A stretch of DNA of 64,000 bases. Origin: Bdellovibrionales bacterium. Lineage in GTDB: Bacteria > Bdellovibrionota > Bdellovibrionia > Bdellovibrionales > Bdellovibrionaceae. Below, one piece after another: positions 1 to 8,082 of this stretch. The stretch covers positions 620,001-684,000 of the forward strand of contig JAFEAQ010000004.1 in NCBI GenBank assembly GCA_018266295.1, given 5' to 3'. Numbering within the stretch: position 1 is the first letter of the stretch; every line of letters begins with the position of its first letter. Made by a program: the position numbers and the translations under genes. Under the pieces are notes generated by a model. That model was not told where the DNA came from. It worked only from the letters and a program-made list of their open reading frames with translations, and searched no databases.

Positions 1-1
1 T

Positions 2-424
2 TTATTGCCGCTGGTTGTGGGGTGCGACGGCTTTTATCGAGTGAGGAAGGATGTAGAGATTGCATCTATCCCAGAAAAAGCCTGTATCGAAGATTCGATA
101 GCCGAGAGTTTCAAATTTGCTTCCGTTAGAAATTGTAAAATCGTTGGTGTGTCTGTTTGGTATGTCGCATTTGGCTTTAGCGAAATGGACCATCAGCATT
201 ACAGGGCAAAGATTGCTGAACATGTAACTGCTGATGGAAAGCGCTCTCTAGAAATGACTTCTTCAGGATTAACCTCACCCTTAACTAATGATGTCTACTT
301 AGGCGTGAAAGCTCGTTTTGATACCTTAGAATCACTTCTTGAAAAGAAGTGTGGTGTAACCCTGAAACAAAGCGTTGAGGTCGAGGAAATGAATAAACGA
401 ATTTCGCAGACCCCTAACTGCTAG
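2..424 (+). CDS. Hypothetical protein, 5' end outside the window
   Basis: The reading frame is open from the first bases of the window to a TAG stop, so the gene probably begins upstream. About 140 residues are visible. There is no signal peptide, membrane segment or recognised motif in the visible part; it is a mixed-charge, probably soluble C-terminal domain with three cysteines spread along it and a final Cys residue. It converges with the maleylacetoacetate isomerase gene, with only 3 bases between the two stop codons. I do not recognise the family and propose no function. Confidence 0.6.
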   Translation, partial: LLPLVVGCDGFYRVRKDVEIASIPEKACIEDSIAESFKFASVRNCKIVGVSVWYVAFGFSEMDHQHYRAKIAEHVTADGKRSLEMTSSGLTSPLTNDVYLGVKARFDTLESLLEKKCGVTLKQSVEVEEMNKRISQTPNC

Positions 425-427
425 GGG

Positions 428-1087
428 CTACTTGATCTTCATTTCTTCGGGGCAGTCCGGCTGTCTGAATGGATGGGCTTTGGCGAAGGCTTCGAGTTTT
501 TGACAGTTGTTGAAGACTTTTGTGATGGTTGCGTATTTTTCGGTGTTGGTTTTGAAGCGTTGGCAAGTGATGACCTGCGGGACGATGAAGACATCGGCCA
601 TTGTCACTTGGTCGCCGAAGCTGTAGGTGCCGGCGAATTGCTCGAGGTTTTTTTCAAGGGCATCGAGTCCGCGGTAGGCCCACTCTTGGAACCATTCTTC
701 TTTTTGCTCTTGGTTGTAGCCTTTGGCTTTTTCTAGGTAGCTGAGAACTCTTAAGTTCCCCATCGGGTGCATGGATGAGTTTACGATTTCACAGACTTGG
801 CGGACGCGGGCGCGAGTGTAGAGATCTTTGGGCAGAAGGGCTGGGTTTGGGTAAAGCTCTTCAAGATACTCGATGATTGCGTAGGAGTCTGGAATGACTT
901 TTCCGTTGTGAATAAGTGAAGGTACTCCGCCGATCGGGTTTAGTTTTTTGTATTCAGGGCTTTGTTGTTCATTCTTGAGAAGGTTCACAGCCTTATATTC
1001 ATAGTTGAGGCCCTTTAAGTTCATTGCGATACGGGCGCGGAAGGATGTCGAGCTACGAAAATAGTTGTGTAAAATAAATTCTGCCAT
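428..1087 (-). CDS. maiA: Maleylacetoacetate isomerase (zeta-class glutathione S-transferase)
   Basis: Converts maleylacetoacetate to fumarylacetoacetate with glutathione as cofactor, the penultimate step of tyrosine/homogentisate degradation in the cytoplasm. The 219-residue length is typical. The N-terminal thioredoxin-like domain carries the zeta-class SSxSxR signature (SSTSFR, residues 12-17), whose serines bind and activate glutathione, then the 'NPIGGVPSL' cis-proline segment and 'DSYAIIEYLEE' of the glutathione site. The rest is the helical GST domain. Fumarylacetoacetase (2502-3488) and homogentisate dioxygenase (17381-18664) elsewhere in the window complete the lower pathway, so the zeta-class isomerase reading is favoured over a general GST. 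Confidence 0.9.
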   Translation of the reverse strand: MAEFILHNYFRSSTSFRARIAMNLKGLNYEYKAVNLLKNEQQSPEYKKLNPIGGVPSLIHNGKVIPDSYAIIEYLEELYPNPALLPKDLYTRARVRQVCEIVNSSMHPMGNLRVLSYLEKAKGYNQEQKEEWFQEWAYRGLDALEKNLEQFAGTYSFGDQVTMADVFIVPQVITCQRFKTNTEKYATITKVFNNCQKLEAFAKAHPFRQPDCPEEMKIK

Positions 1088-1133
1088 AATCTGATAACAC
1101 TACTAGATATCCAGCGAGTCAAAGGTGATTGCG

Positions 1134-1880
1134 ATGATGAATGCACTGAATAGATCCACTCAGATCTTCACAAAACTGATGTACGTCAATGGCTCGGTAC
1201 TTTTTTCCATGAGCTTGCAAAGACTGGTTTTGTTTCTAATCGTGGTACGTCATTGGCTTTTTGGTGCGGATGGACTGACGATTGCCATGAGCTTTATTAC
1301 CGGGGCGCGATTTGATCTTTGCGTTTTGGGCTTCATGAATCTACCGGTTCTGTTCATTGTTTGGATTCTCAGTACAGATAAGGTTGCCAATAACACCAAC
1401 AAACTTGTTCAATTCATTCGTCGTTGGATACTCTGGATATACTTTGGCGTGACTACTCTGATTATCCATGTTCTTGGTTTGCTGGATCTCATGTTCTTTA
1501 CGGCGAATAGCCATCGTTGGACTTACTATGATTGGCAAGCTAGCGGTTTGGGTTTTGTCGGTAAAGTTGCGTCCGCGTGGGGTGGTTTGTTCACTTTTGG
1601 CGTTATTATGTTGTTCATTGTGCTGTGGCTTTTTCGCAGCATCTTTACATTGTATAAGGTTCAGCTCAATTCTGTGTCGCTCGAGAAACTGAAATTCAGT
1701 GAGTCGAAACTGGCTTTGGTCGTGATGGGCGTGCTCCTTCCGCTTTTTATTACAGCTCTGGCGGCTCGTGGGACTTGGACTGCGCATCATATTAACATTG
1801 AGCATTCAGAAGTCAGTGGTGTTCAGGCCCTGAATCAAATGACATTAAGCCCGGTATGGGCCTTTGATAAAAAGTTTTAA
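1134..1880 (+). CDS. Membrane-domain-only relative of LTA-synthase/sulfatase-family phosphotransferases
   Basis: About 248 residues with five hydrophobic segments (roughly residues 15-38, 60-80, 105-130, 155-175, 190-210). The 'TGARFDL' motif in the first loop is typical of the membrane half of LtaS/OpgB-type phosphoglycerol transferases, and the last stretch resembles the linker that normally leads into the extracytoplasmic sulfatase domain. That catalytic domain is absent: the frame ends with TAA and the next gene is an unrelated beta-barrel. The ATG at 1134 follows an AAAGG ribosome site; an in-frame GTG lies at 1125. It may be an inactive remnant or a stand-alone membrane partner. The family assignment is from memory of motifs. 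Confidence 0.6.
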   Translation: MMNALNRSTQIFTKLMYVNGSVLFSMSLQRLVLFLIVVRHWLFGADGLTIAMSFITGARFDLCVLGFMNLPVLFIVWILSTDKVANNTNKLVQFIRRWILWIYFGVTTLIIHVLGLLDLMFFTANSHRWTYYDWQASGLGFVGKVASAWGGLFTFGVIMLFIVLWLFRSIFTLYKVQLNSVSLEKLKFSESKLALVVMGVLLPLFITALAARGTWTAHHINIEHSEVSGVQALNQMTLSPVWAFDKKF

Positions 1881-1942
1881 ATTCATTCAAGTTATGAAAG
1901 AATGAGCCTCAAACGCTCCCTATTGGAGCAGAAGAGGTATCT

Positions 1943-2491
1943 ATGTTTCAGAAGCTCGCAGTTTTTACAACAGCATTAGTGGCTCTTGTTTCTTTGAATG
2001 CATCCGCACAATTCATGGGCGTTGAGTTGGGTGTTCGCCAGCAATCTGCTGATGCGGTGGCAGCCGGTGTCTCTACCAGCACTGAGATGGCTTACCAATT
2101 TGGTTTGGTGGGCGCGTTCCCTATGACTGAGACTTTCTTGTTCCGCTCTGGCTTCTTGTACACACAAAGACCGGTGACTGCAAAGTCAGGTGGTACTACT
2201 TATAAATACACCTACAACTACTTTGACATCCCATTGACTGTTCTTTGGAAGATGAATGACTTCGGTGGAGTCTACGGCGGTGTGAATGTTGCTTTGGCAG
2301 CATCGGCTGATTGTGATAACTGTGCTACTTCGCCGTCTAAAAAGGGCGCAATGCCGGTTGTAATCGGGGGCTCTTTCAAATTCGCACCTAACTTCGGTGT
2401 TGATGTTTACTACGAAGCCATCGGTAAAATCGGTGAAGACTTCGAAAAAGGCTCTGCGGTTGGCGCGAACCTTTTGGTTACTTTTGACTAA
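1943..2491 (+). CDS. Outer-membrane beta-barrel protein (porin-like, OmpW/PorT-like size)
   Basis: A 182-residue protein with a clear Sec signal peptide ending 'NASA-QF' near residue 23. The mature part is rich in alternating hydrophobic, glycine and aromatic residues, as in small 8-stranded barrels, and ends in 'LLVTFD' like an outer-membrane C-terminal strand. A Cys pair ('CDNC') near residue 115 may form a disulfide in a loop. GAGG lies upstream of the ATG. It is 10 bases upstream of fumarylacetoacetase on the same strand and may share its transcript, although no functional link is known. The substrate is unknown. Confidence 0.65.
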   Translation: MFQKLAVFTTALVALVSLNASAQFMGVELGVRQQSADAVAAGVSTSTEMAYQFGLVGAFPMTETFLFRSGFLYTQRPVTAKSGGTTYKYTYNYFDIPLTVLWKMNDFGGVYGGVNVALAASADCDNCATSPSKKGAMPVVIGGSFKFAPNFGVDVYYEAIGKIGEDFEKGSAVGANLLVTFD

Positions 2492-2501
2492 GGATTAGAT
2501 C

Positions 2502-3488
2502 ATGAAGCTTGGTTCTCTAAAATCTACGAAATCTCTTGATGGGGAACTTGTTGTTGTCAGTCGTGATAACAAGAAAGCTGTAAAGGTTCCTCAGATTGCT
2601 CCTTCTCTGCGTGAGGCCGTTGAAAAATGGTCTCACGTTGAAGCTAGCCTGAAACAAGTTTCAGACGATCTGAATGCAGGAAAAGTTGCGGGCGCCTTTG
2701 ATGTGAAAGAGTCGGATTTCCATTCGGCTCTTCCGCGCACTTGGCTCTTTGCCGATGGTTCTGCGTTCATTCATCATATCAAACTCGTTCGCATGGCTCG
2801 TAAGGCGGAGTTGCCTGCAACTTTGTCGACGGTTCCTTTGATGTATCAAGGGGAGTGCGGCGGGTTCTTGGCCCCGACGGAAGATATCCCGCAAGTGGAT
2901 TTCTCGCACGGGACGGATTTCGAAGGTGAAGTCGGTGTGATCACGGACTTCGTTCCGATGAGCATTACTCCGGAAGAGGCGTTAAAGAAAATCCGCCTGT
3001 TTGTTTTGATCAATGACGTTTCTCTGCGTGGTTTGATTCCTGAAGAGTTGGCGCAGGGCTTTGGTTTCTTCCAAAGTAAGCCGGCATCAGCATTGTCGCC
3101 TTTTGCGGTGACAGCGGATGAGTTAGGCGAGGCTTGGAAAGACGGCCGTATTCACCTGCCACTTGAAGTGAATTACAATGGCGCGTTCTTTGGTAAAGCC
3201 AATGCGAAGGACATGTTTTTCCATTTTGGTCAGTTGATTGCGCACGCAGCGAAGACTCGTAACTTGGCGGCGGGCTCAGTGATCGGAAGCGGGACTGTCT
3301 CTAATGAAGATATGACGATGGGTTCTAGCTGCTTGGCTGAGAAACGCACGCTGGAGCAAATTCACGAAGGCAAGATCACAACGCCGTTCATGAAAGACGG
3401 GGATACCGTTGAAATGAAAATGAAGAATGCTCGCGGTGAAAATATCTTTGGAACGATCTTCCAAAAAGTTCGTTCAACGAAGAAGTAA
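2502..3488 (+). CDS. fahA: Fumarylacetoacetase (FAH family hydrolase)
   Basis: Hydrolyses fumarylacetoacetate to fumarate and acetoacetate, the last step of tyrosine catabolism. The 328-residue length is close to short bacterial FAH proteins. The C-terminal FAH fold shows its metal-binding acids in 'DFEGEVGVI' and 'LINDVSLRG', and the late 'GSGTVSNED' loop that shapes the active site. It is preceded by AAGGA and an ATG and followed by a strong intrinsic terminator. Its pathway partners are maiA (minus strand, 428-1087) and hmgA (17381-18664), so the pathway is split into at least three transcription units. Another FAH-family hydrolase activity cannot be excluded from sequence alone. Confidence 0.85.
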   Translation: MKLGSLKSTKSLDGELVVVSRDNKKAVKVPQIAPSLREAVEKWSHVEASLKQVSDDLNAGKVAGAFDVKESDFHSALPRTWLFADGSAFIHHIKLVRMARKAELPATLSTVPLMYQGECGGFLAPTEDIPQVDFSHGTDFEGEVGVITDFVPMSITPEEALKKIRLFVLINDVSLRGLIPEELAQGFGFFQSKPASALSPFAVTADELGEAWKDGRIHLPLEVNYNGAFFGKANAKDMFFHFGQLIAHAAKTRNLAAGSVIGSGTVSNEDMTMGSSCLAEKRTLEQIHEGKITTPFMKDGDTVEMKMKNARGENIFGTIFQKVRSTKK

Positions 3489-3517
3489 GTTTTAAAGTAT
3501 TAAGAGAGAAAAAGAGA

Positions 3518-3546
3518 AGCTCCTCTGGGATCCAGAGGAGCTTTTT
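3518..3546. terminator. Bidirectional intrinsic terminator between fahA and sodC
   Basis: A perfect 11-bp stem (AGCTCCTCTGG / CCAGAGGAGCT, arms 3518-3528 and 3532-3542) with a 3-base loop is followed by CTTTTTC on the plus strand. An A-rich stretch on the other side would give a U-rich tail on the minus strand. It lies between two convergent genes and probably serves both. Confidence 0.9.
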
Positions 3547-3549
3547 CGT

Positions 3550-4110
3550 TTATGGTTTAAGTGGCTCGATCACGCCGCAAGCCCAACGGCCACCGGCATT
3601 ACCAGTTGGTGGAGTTTTCATATCATCCGCTTTTTCATGAATAATTACTGCTTTGCCGATGATGCCTTCTGGGCCACCGAGTGCAACGCCGCTCAACTCG
3701 ATGTTGAGTTTTGCTTTGCCTTTAGAGTCCGCAGTGATGTTACCCATATCGCCAGAGTGCTTTTCTGCCGCATCTGGAGCGCCATGAGCCTTGTGACCTG
3801 GATTGAAATGACCGCCAGCTGATGTGAAATCCGCAGCACTGCAATCGCCAGTTTCATGAATGTGGAAACCATGAGGGCCTGGCTTTAGGCCTTCGATCAT
3901 AGCTTCGACTTTCACTTTGTCGCCTTCTTGAGTGAAATGCACGATGCCTTTCACTTTTTGTTTTTTAGCAGGCTTCAGCGTTGCCTGAGCCGACATTGGT
4001 GGTGGCGGCGGAGGCGGAGCTGGTGGCTCTGGTGGTGGCGGTGGTGGTTTACTTGCGCAAGCTGCGCAAAGGGCTACTGTGATGATGGATGTGTATAAAA
4101 GGTTTTTCAT
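3550..4110 (-). CDS. sodC: Cu/Zn superoxide dismutase, probable lipoprotein
   Basis: Dismutates superoxide in the periplasm or at the outer membrane. The chosen ATG at 4110 gives a signal peptide ending in a lipobox-like 'LCAAC' (Cys18; the -3 residue is itself Cys, so the box is imperfect). A proline-rich spacer of some thirty residues follows before the catalytic domain. Metal ligands are visible in order: 'FHIHETGDC', 'GGHFNPGHKAHG', 'HSGDMGN' and 'VIIHEKADD', plus the closing 'GRWACGVI' disulfide Cys. An upstream in-frame start at 4146 would put charged residues before the signal and is rejected. The proline spacer probably holds the enzyme away from the membrane. Confidence 0.9.
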   Translation of the reverse strand: MKNLLYTSIITVALCAACASKPPPPPPEPPAPPPPPPPMSAQATLKPAKKQKVKGIVHFTQEGDKVKVEAMIEGLKPGPHGFHIHETGDCSAADFTSAGGHFNPGHKAHGAPDAAEKHSGDMGNITADSKGKAKLNIELSGVALGGPEGIIGKAVIIHEKADDMKTPPTGNAGGRWACGVIEPLKP

Positions 4111-4158
4111 AAACAAAACGCTAGTACATTTATCCATCAAGCACAAGTGACATTCACA

Positions 4159-4566
4159 CTACAAAGTGTAATGAAACTGCATTGGTAATTGCATATCCGG
4201 ATGCAGGCTCTTTTTCACTGGGCAAGTTGCCGCCGTGTTTTCCAGTTTTTGTCTGTAAGTGTCTTCAATATTTTTCGGCATGAAAACATTGATTGTCAGT
4301 TTACCGATGCGGCGTGGATTCAAAACCATTTCTTTTTCAACCGTGGTGTAAGAACCTTTGAGGCTCACGCCATCTTTTTCAGCCATGATGGCCATCACCG
4401 TGAGAATGCAGCTGCCAGTTGCGGCTGCCACAAGGTCTGTAGGAGAGAATAACTCGCCTCGACCATTGTTATCCTTGGGTGCATCTGTTGCGATTGTAGA
4501 TTGAGAAGGGCCGTGTTCGATTTCACAGTGTTTGTCGCCTTCGTACTTTGCAGTCACTTTTACCAT
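4159..4566 (-). CDS. OsmC/Ohr-family peroxidase
   Basis: A 135-residue member of the OsmC family of thiol-dependent organic hydroperoxide reductases. The two redox cysteines sit in the expected contexts: Cys53 in 'ATGSCILTVM' and Cys115 in 'TAATCPVKKSL'. The 'FSPTDLVAAA' segment before Cys53 is characteristic. It lies just upstream of sodC on the same strand with a 48-base gap, so the two may form an oxidative-stress unit. The sequence does not separate OsmC, Ohr and YhfA-type subgroups securely, so no symbol is given. Confidence 0.85.
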   Translation of the reverse strand: MVKVTAKYEGDKHCEIEHGPSQSTIATDAPKDNNGRGELFSPTDLVAAATGSCILTVMAIMAEKDGVSLKGSYTTVEKEMVLNPRRIGKLTINVFMPKNIEDTYRQKLENTAATCPVKKSLHPDMQLPMQFHYTL

Positions 4567-4659
4567 AGAATTTCCTTAATTTTGGCGGTTCACGACTTTT
4601 GCTGAGTCTAGCTGGTCTTTACAGGATTCACAAGGCTCGATCATCATAAGAGTACGGGA

Positions 4660-5886
4660 TTGTTGGGGAAGTTTGTGAAAAAGCTGCAGAAAATATTGCG
4701 TCAAAGCCGAGCTGTTTTACTCGCTCATCCATTTTTAGTGGCGACAACTTTTTTCCTTATAATATGGCTCGGTAACGCGTACATCGTTTATCTCTGTGAG
4801 CAAGGCGTTCAAGGTTCAAACATTACCAGCTATACAGATTCACTGTGGTGGGAAATTGTCACGATGCTCACTGTGGGGTACGGCGATCGTTATCCCGTCA
4901 CTCAATGGGGCCGCGTTGCGGGCTCCGTCAGTATGTTTTCCGGTGTGGCGGCGACAGCTATCATCACTGCAAAAATTTCCTCAGTATTTTTAGAAATTGC
5001 ACTCAGAGACAGGAGGGGACTCGTGGATAGCGATGCTCTCAAGAACCATTACATTATCTGCGGCTGGAAAAACGAAATGCACAGCCTTCTGACTCACATC
5101 TTGGATTCAAATCCAGGATTGCCTGCATCAAAAATTATTCTTGTGAATAACGTGGCAGATACAGACATCGAGTCTCTGCATGAGTTTCCGAAATTGAAAA
5201 ATGTGAAGATCATTCACGGAGAATTCTTCTCGGCTGATGTGTTGAAACGTGCAGCTCCAGAGAAAGCGGCCAAGATTTTGATTTTGGCGGATGCGACTCC
5301 GAATGCTCGCGGTGGAATTCCGACGGTGACGGAGGCAGATGCTCGCACGATCATGACGGCGATGTCTTTGAATAACATCGCGAAGGGTGTGCCGGTCGCC
5401 GCAGAAATACTTGATGCGGATATGGCGCAATATCTGAAGCTTGCGCATGTGCATGAGATTATCTATAGCCGCGATTACTCTCGTTTGTTGCTGGCGATGG
5501 CTTCTACAGGTACGGGTCTCACAAATATTTTCCATGACCTTTTAAATCCGCATGGCGATTTTTCAATTGGCACGCGTGAGCTTCCTGACGAAGCCATGAA
5601 TCAGTCTTACGGAAAATTGCGCGAGATCTTTCATGCGAAACATCCTGAGATGACTTTGCTAGGTGTGCTTGAAAACTCTGGCAATGGTCACAAAGCTAAG
5701 GAATTGGCTTTGCGTAAAGCGCAGCTGACTCCGAATGTGACTCAGCTTGTGAAGAACCTGCAAGGCGTGAAAGATCTTCGTTTCAATCGTCCGGTGTTTT
5801 CGCCGAAGGATGATTACGTGATTGGCGAAGGTGCTATGGCGATTGTTATTCGTAGCCGAGGTAATAATGAATCCATCGACGTCTAA
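4660..5886 (+). CDS. Potassium channel with RCK/TrkA-N domain
   Basis: About 408 residues. Two transmembrane helices (roughly 22-48 and 80-110) flank a pore loop with the K+ selectivity filter 'TVGYGD' at residues 71-76. A cytoplasmic Rossmann-type RCK N-domain begins near residue 125 ('YIICGWKNEM') and a further domain runs to the C-terminus. The start is uncertain: TTG at 4660 has AAGAG eight bases upstream, while a GTG at 4675 follows GGGGAAG with too short a spacing. The last 20 bases overlap the start of a cyclic-nucleotide-binding protein gene, which suggests the two act together. Confidence 0.88.
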   Translation: MLGKFVKKLQKILRQSRAVLLAHPFLVATTFFLIIWLGNAYIVYLCEQGVQGSNITSYTDSLWWEIVTMLTVGYGDRYPVTQWGRVAGSVSMFSGVAATAIITAKISSVFLEIALRDRRGLVDSDALKNHYIICGWKNEMHSLLTHILDSNPGLPASKIILVNNVADTDIESLHEFPKLKNVKIIHGEFFSADVLKRAAPEKAAKILILADATPNARGGIPTVTEADARTIMTAMSLNNIAKGVPVAAEILDADMAQYLKLAHVHEIIYSRDYSRLLLAMASTGTGLTNIFHDLLNPHGDFSIGTRELPDEAMNQSYGKLREIFHAKHPEMTLLGVLENSGNGHKAKELALRKAQLTPNVTQLVKNLQGVKDLRFNRPVFSPKDDYVIGEGAMAIVIRSRGNNESIDV

Positions 5887-6376
5887 TGCTCCGTCTCATC
5901 ATGTTTTGGCGAATGTGACTTTGTTTCAAGACATCAAGCACCTGCCCGAAGCCCTGAATGGCTTTGAGCGCATCATGAAGCCGGTGAAGTTCACCAAAGG
6001 CCACACGCTGATTCAGCAAGGCGATGCAGGTCATGAGTTCTTCGTTTTACTTCGCGGGCAAGTTAGTGTCGAGAAGCTGACGACAGAAGGTGATCGCTAT
6101 AAGGTTGCTGTTTTGAATGGCGATCATCACGCCGCTTTCGGTGAAGGTGGTTTGATCGAAGGTGAAGCGCGTTCGGCGACTGTGACTTGTGACTCCGAAG
6201 TTGAATGCTTAGTGCTTCATCGTGAGGAGTTCAATCAGTTCGCAGTGGAACAGCCGCATTTTGCTTTACCAGTTGTGAAGCGTATTGCACTGATCCTGAT
6301 GAATCGTCTGAATCAAACGAGCAACGATCTGATGTTGTTGCATAAAGCACTCATGAGCGAGATCCGCTCGAGCTAA
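5867..6376 (+). CDS. Cyclic-nucleotide-binding domain protein
   Basis: About 169 residues, essentially a single cNMP-binding beta-roll ('FTKGHTLIQQGDAGHEFFVLLRG' region, then 'FGEGGLIEGEARSATVT', the phosphate-binding cassette) with flanking helices. It has no DNA-binding helix-turn-helix, so it is not a CRP-type regulator. The ATG at 5867 has GAGGT upstream and lies inside the 3' end of the potassium channel gene, so translation is probably coupled. The cassette has E-x-x-L/I and R-S-A-T, consistent with real cAMP or cGMP binding. The likely role is a detached regulatory subunit of the channel. Confidence 0.82.
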   Translation: MNPSTSNAPSHHVLANVTLFQDIKHLPEALNGFERIMKPVKFTKGHTLIQQGDAGHEFFVLLRGQVSVEKLTTEGDRYKVAVLNGDHHAAFGEGGLIEGEARSATVTCDSEVECLVLHREEFNQFAVEQPHFALPVVKRIALILMNRLNQTSNDLMLLHKALMSEIRSS

Positions 6377-6467
6377 CTTCTTAAAACTGACGAAGTTTTT
6401 GACGAACTTCGACCGACGTCCAGGAAAAAACTCAACTCGAACCTCTCACGACCGATAAGAAAAGGGT

Positions 6468-6905
6468 ATGAGAGGCTTCGTCGCAATGACACTTTTCATG
6501 GCGCTTTTCTTCGGCGTGGGTTCGGTGACTCACGCGAAGTCTTCTCGTTCAAAGACAACTCACTCACAGAGCAAGAAAACCAAAAAGAAAAAAGGTCAGC
6601 GCGGAACTGCTTCGTGGTACGGAGCGAATCACCAAGGTAAGCGCACCGCGAGCGGTGAGAAGTTTAATATGAATGCACTCACGGCGGCTCATAGAACTTT
6701 GCCGATGGGCTCGATGGTTAAAGTGAAAAGTCTCACGACTGGAAAAGCTGTCACTGTTCGAATCAATGATCGCGGTCCTTTTGCGAAAGGACGAATCATC
6801 GACGTATCAAAAGCAGCGGCACAGAAATTAGGTTTCATCAGTCGCGGCACTGACAAAGTTGAAATCACTGTTGTCTCCTCTCCGCGCAAACCTGCTTCAA
6901 GATAA
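6468..6905 (+). CDS. rlpA: RlpA-family septal ring lytic transglycosylase / DPBB protein
   Basis: A 145-residue exported protein: signal peptide through about residue 23, a basic Lys/Ser-rich linker, then a double-psi beta-barrel with the family signatures 'GTASWYG', 'TASGEKFNMNALTAAHRTLP', 'VRINDRGPF' and 'RIIDVSKAAAQKLG'. The catalytic-type Glu ('SGEKF') and Asp ('NDRGPF') of active RlpA enzymes are present. It lacks a lipobox and a SPOR domain, so it is a short periplasmic form. RlpA cleaves naked glycan strands in peptidoglycan. AAAAGGG precedes the ATG. Confidence 0.85.
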   Translation: MRGFVAMTLFMALFFGVGSVTHAKSSRSKTTHSQSKKTKKKKGQRGTASWYGANHQGKRTASGEKFNMNALTAAHRTLPMGSMVKVKSLTTGKAVTVRINDRGPFAKGRIIDVSKAAAQKLGFISRGTDKVEITVVSSPRKPASR

Positions 6906-7057
6906 AGCCCTTTTTACCCCGGCGCTTCGAAGTTTGTTTCTCTTTAGAAAAAAACGTAACCAACTTTTTTTGGAAACTAAATTAAGTCTAGTTCATGTCA
7001 AAGAAATTGTTTTTAAACTGTTTCCTAGAAATTCTGGGAGCGTAAGGAGAAAGTCTT

Positions 7058-7357
7058 ATGCCCCATGAAGTGCTCGTGAGCTACGGCAGTTATATTGGAA
7101 TGGCGTTGATGGGATTACCGATCATTCTTTTCCTATGCATGCTGTTCGTTCTTCGTCCGGTTGAGCTCAATCAGTTCGATTTTCAAAAGCGTATGCATCT
7201 ATCATTCACATCAATGCAAGGGGAGCACAACTTCTTTAGCAAGCAGGGGCTTAAGAAACTAAAGACTTACCGTCGAATGTGGATAGTCTTGCTCATACTA
7301 ATCGCCCTACGTATTGTTTTCGGTATTTGGTTGAGTGCAGTGGGGCCAGTGAAGTAG
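7058..7357 (+). CDS. Small two-helix membrane protein, unknown
   Basis: 99 residues with two hydrophobic segments (about 11-32 and 74-93) joined by a basic, cytoplasmic-type loop. An AAGGAG ribosome site nine bases before the ATG supports it as a real gene. No family is recognised. It precedes another small membrane protein and sits at the edge of the AT-rich RHS island. Confidence 0.65.
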   Translation: MPHEVLVSYGSYIGMALMGLPIILFLCMLFVLRPVELNQFDFQKRMHLSFTSMQGEHNFFSKQGLKKLKTYRRMWIVLLILIALRIVFGIWLSAVGPVK

Positions 7358-7393
7358 TCTTATTGTGTACATAATAAAACGAAACACGGCGAT

Positions 7394-7669
7394 ATGAAGA
7401 GCAAATCAGCTTTGTATATACGAGTCGCTCTAATACTGTTTGTTCCTTTAGTGGTAATTCTGGCAGAGCTTAAAGAAAAATACTTCAATCACACGGGCGA
7501 CTGGGTTGCACTCATCTTCGCGGCGATAATTCCGGGATGTCTCTTCTACTTACTGTACTTACATGTCTTGAACTACAAATGTTCAAAGTGTGGTGGACGG
7601 TATTTCAGTAAGAATGTTTCTAAAATGGTCTTCGGCGATAACCGGGTTTGTGTTAGCTGTAAGCAGTAG
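7394..7669 (+). CDS. Small membrane protein with C-terminal zinc ribbon
   Basis: 91 residues: two hydrophobic helices (about 8-25 and 36-58), then a cytoplasmic tail with two CxxC knuckles ('CSKCGG' and 'CVSCK') that should bind one zinc ion. The upstream Shine-Dalgarno is weak. It may be co-transcribed with the preceding two-helix protein. Function unknown; zinc ribbons of this type often mediate protein contacts. Confidence 0.6.
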   Translation: MKSKSALYIRVALILFVPLVVILAELKEKYFNHTGDWVALIFAAIIPGCLFYLLYLHVLNYKCSKCGGRYFSKNVSKMVFGDNRVCVSCKQ

Positions 7670-8082
7670 AAATATTATTTTTAAAAGATAATATTTAATC
7701 AATGTTATATTTCTTAAATTTTAGAACACATAAAACACTAAAGAAAAATTTTAGCTAGAAAATATTTCGGATTTCTGTAGTGTTTCAGAAAAAAATAGGA
7801 ATGGGCAACAAGTAAAATAATTTTTACTGGGTCCAGAATTTTATTGATCTATCTAGTTCAACTATAGGTATTAGCTTATCAGAAAATTATTTTCGATGGC
7901 GATGTTGAATACATAGAAACATCAGCAATTCGCATAGTTAACTATTGCGACTATTCCTCAATTAAGCCTCATCATTTTTTGCTGTTTTATTTATTAAACA
8001 ATTTGTATTTAAATATTAAATTGACTTAGTTTATACGATCGAAAACCATTTTATAAATTTTTAAAATGAATCTGGAGACTCT
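7670..8082. other. AT-rich intergenic region upstream of the RHS gene
   Basis: About 410 bases that are strikingly AT-rich, with long A and T runs, and without a convincing gene. It probably holds the promoter of the RHS gene (GGAG lies just before its ATG). No clear operator or terminator is visible. The composition matches the RHS gene rather than the flanking genes, so it may belong to the same acquired segment. Confidence 0.6.

Noticed and set aside
473-736. Open frame on the plus strand inside maiA
   Set aside because: It is antisense to a clear GST-family gene, rich in Phe and Gly, with no ribosome site; a shadow of codon usage.
6859-7068. Open frame overlapping the rlpA 3' end
   Set aside because: It has no ribosome site, no recognisable domain and runs into the well-supported gene at 7058 with AAGGAG.
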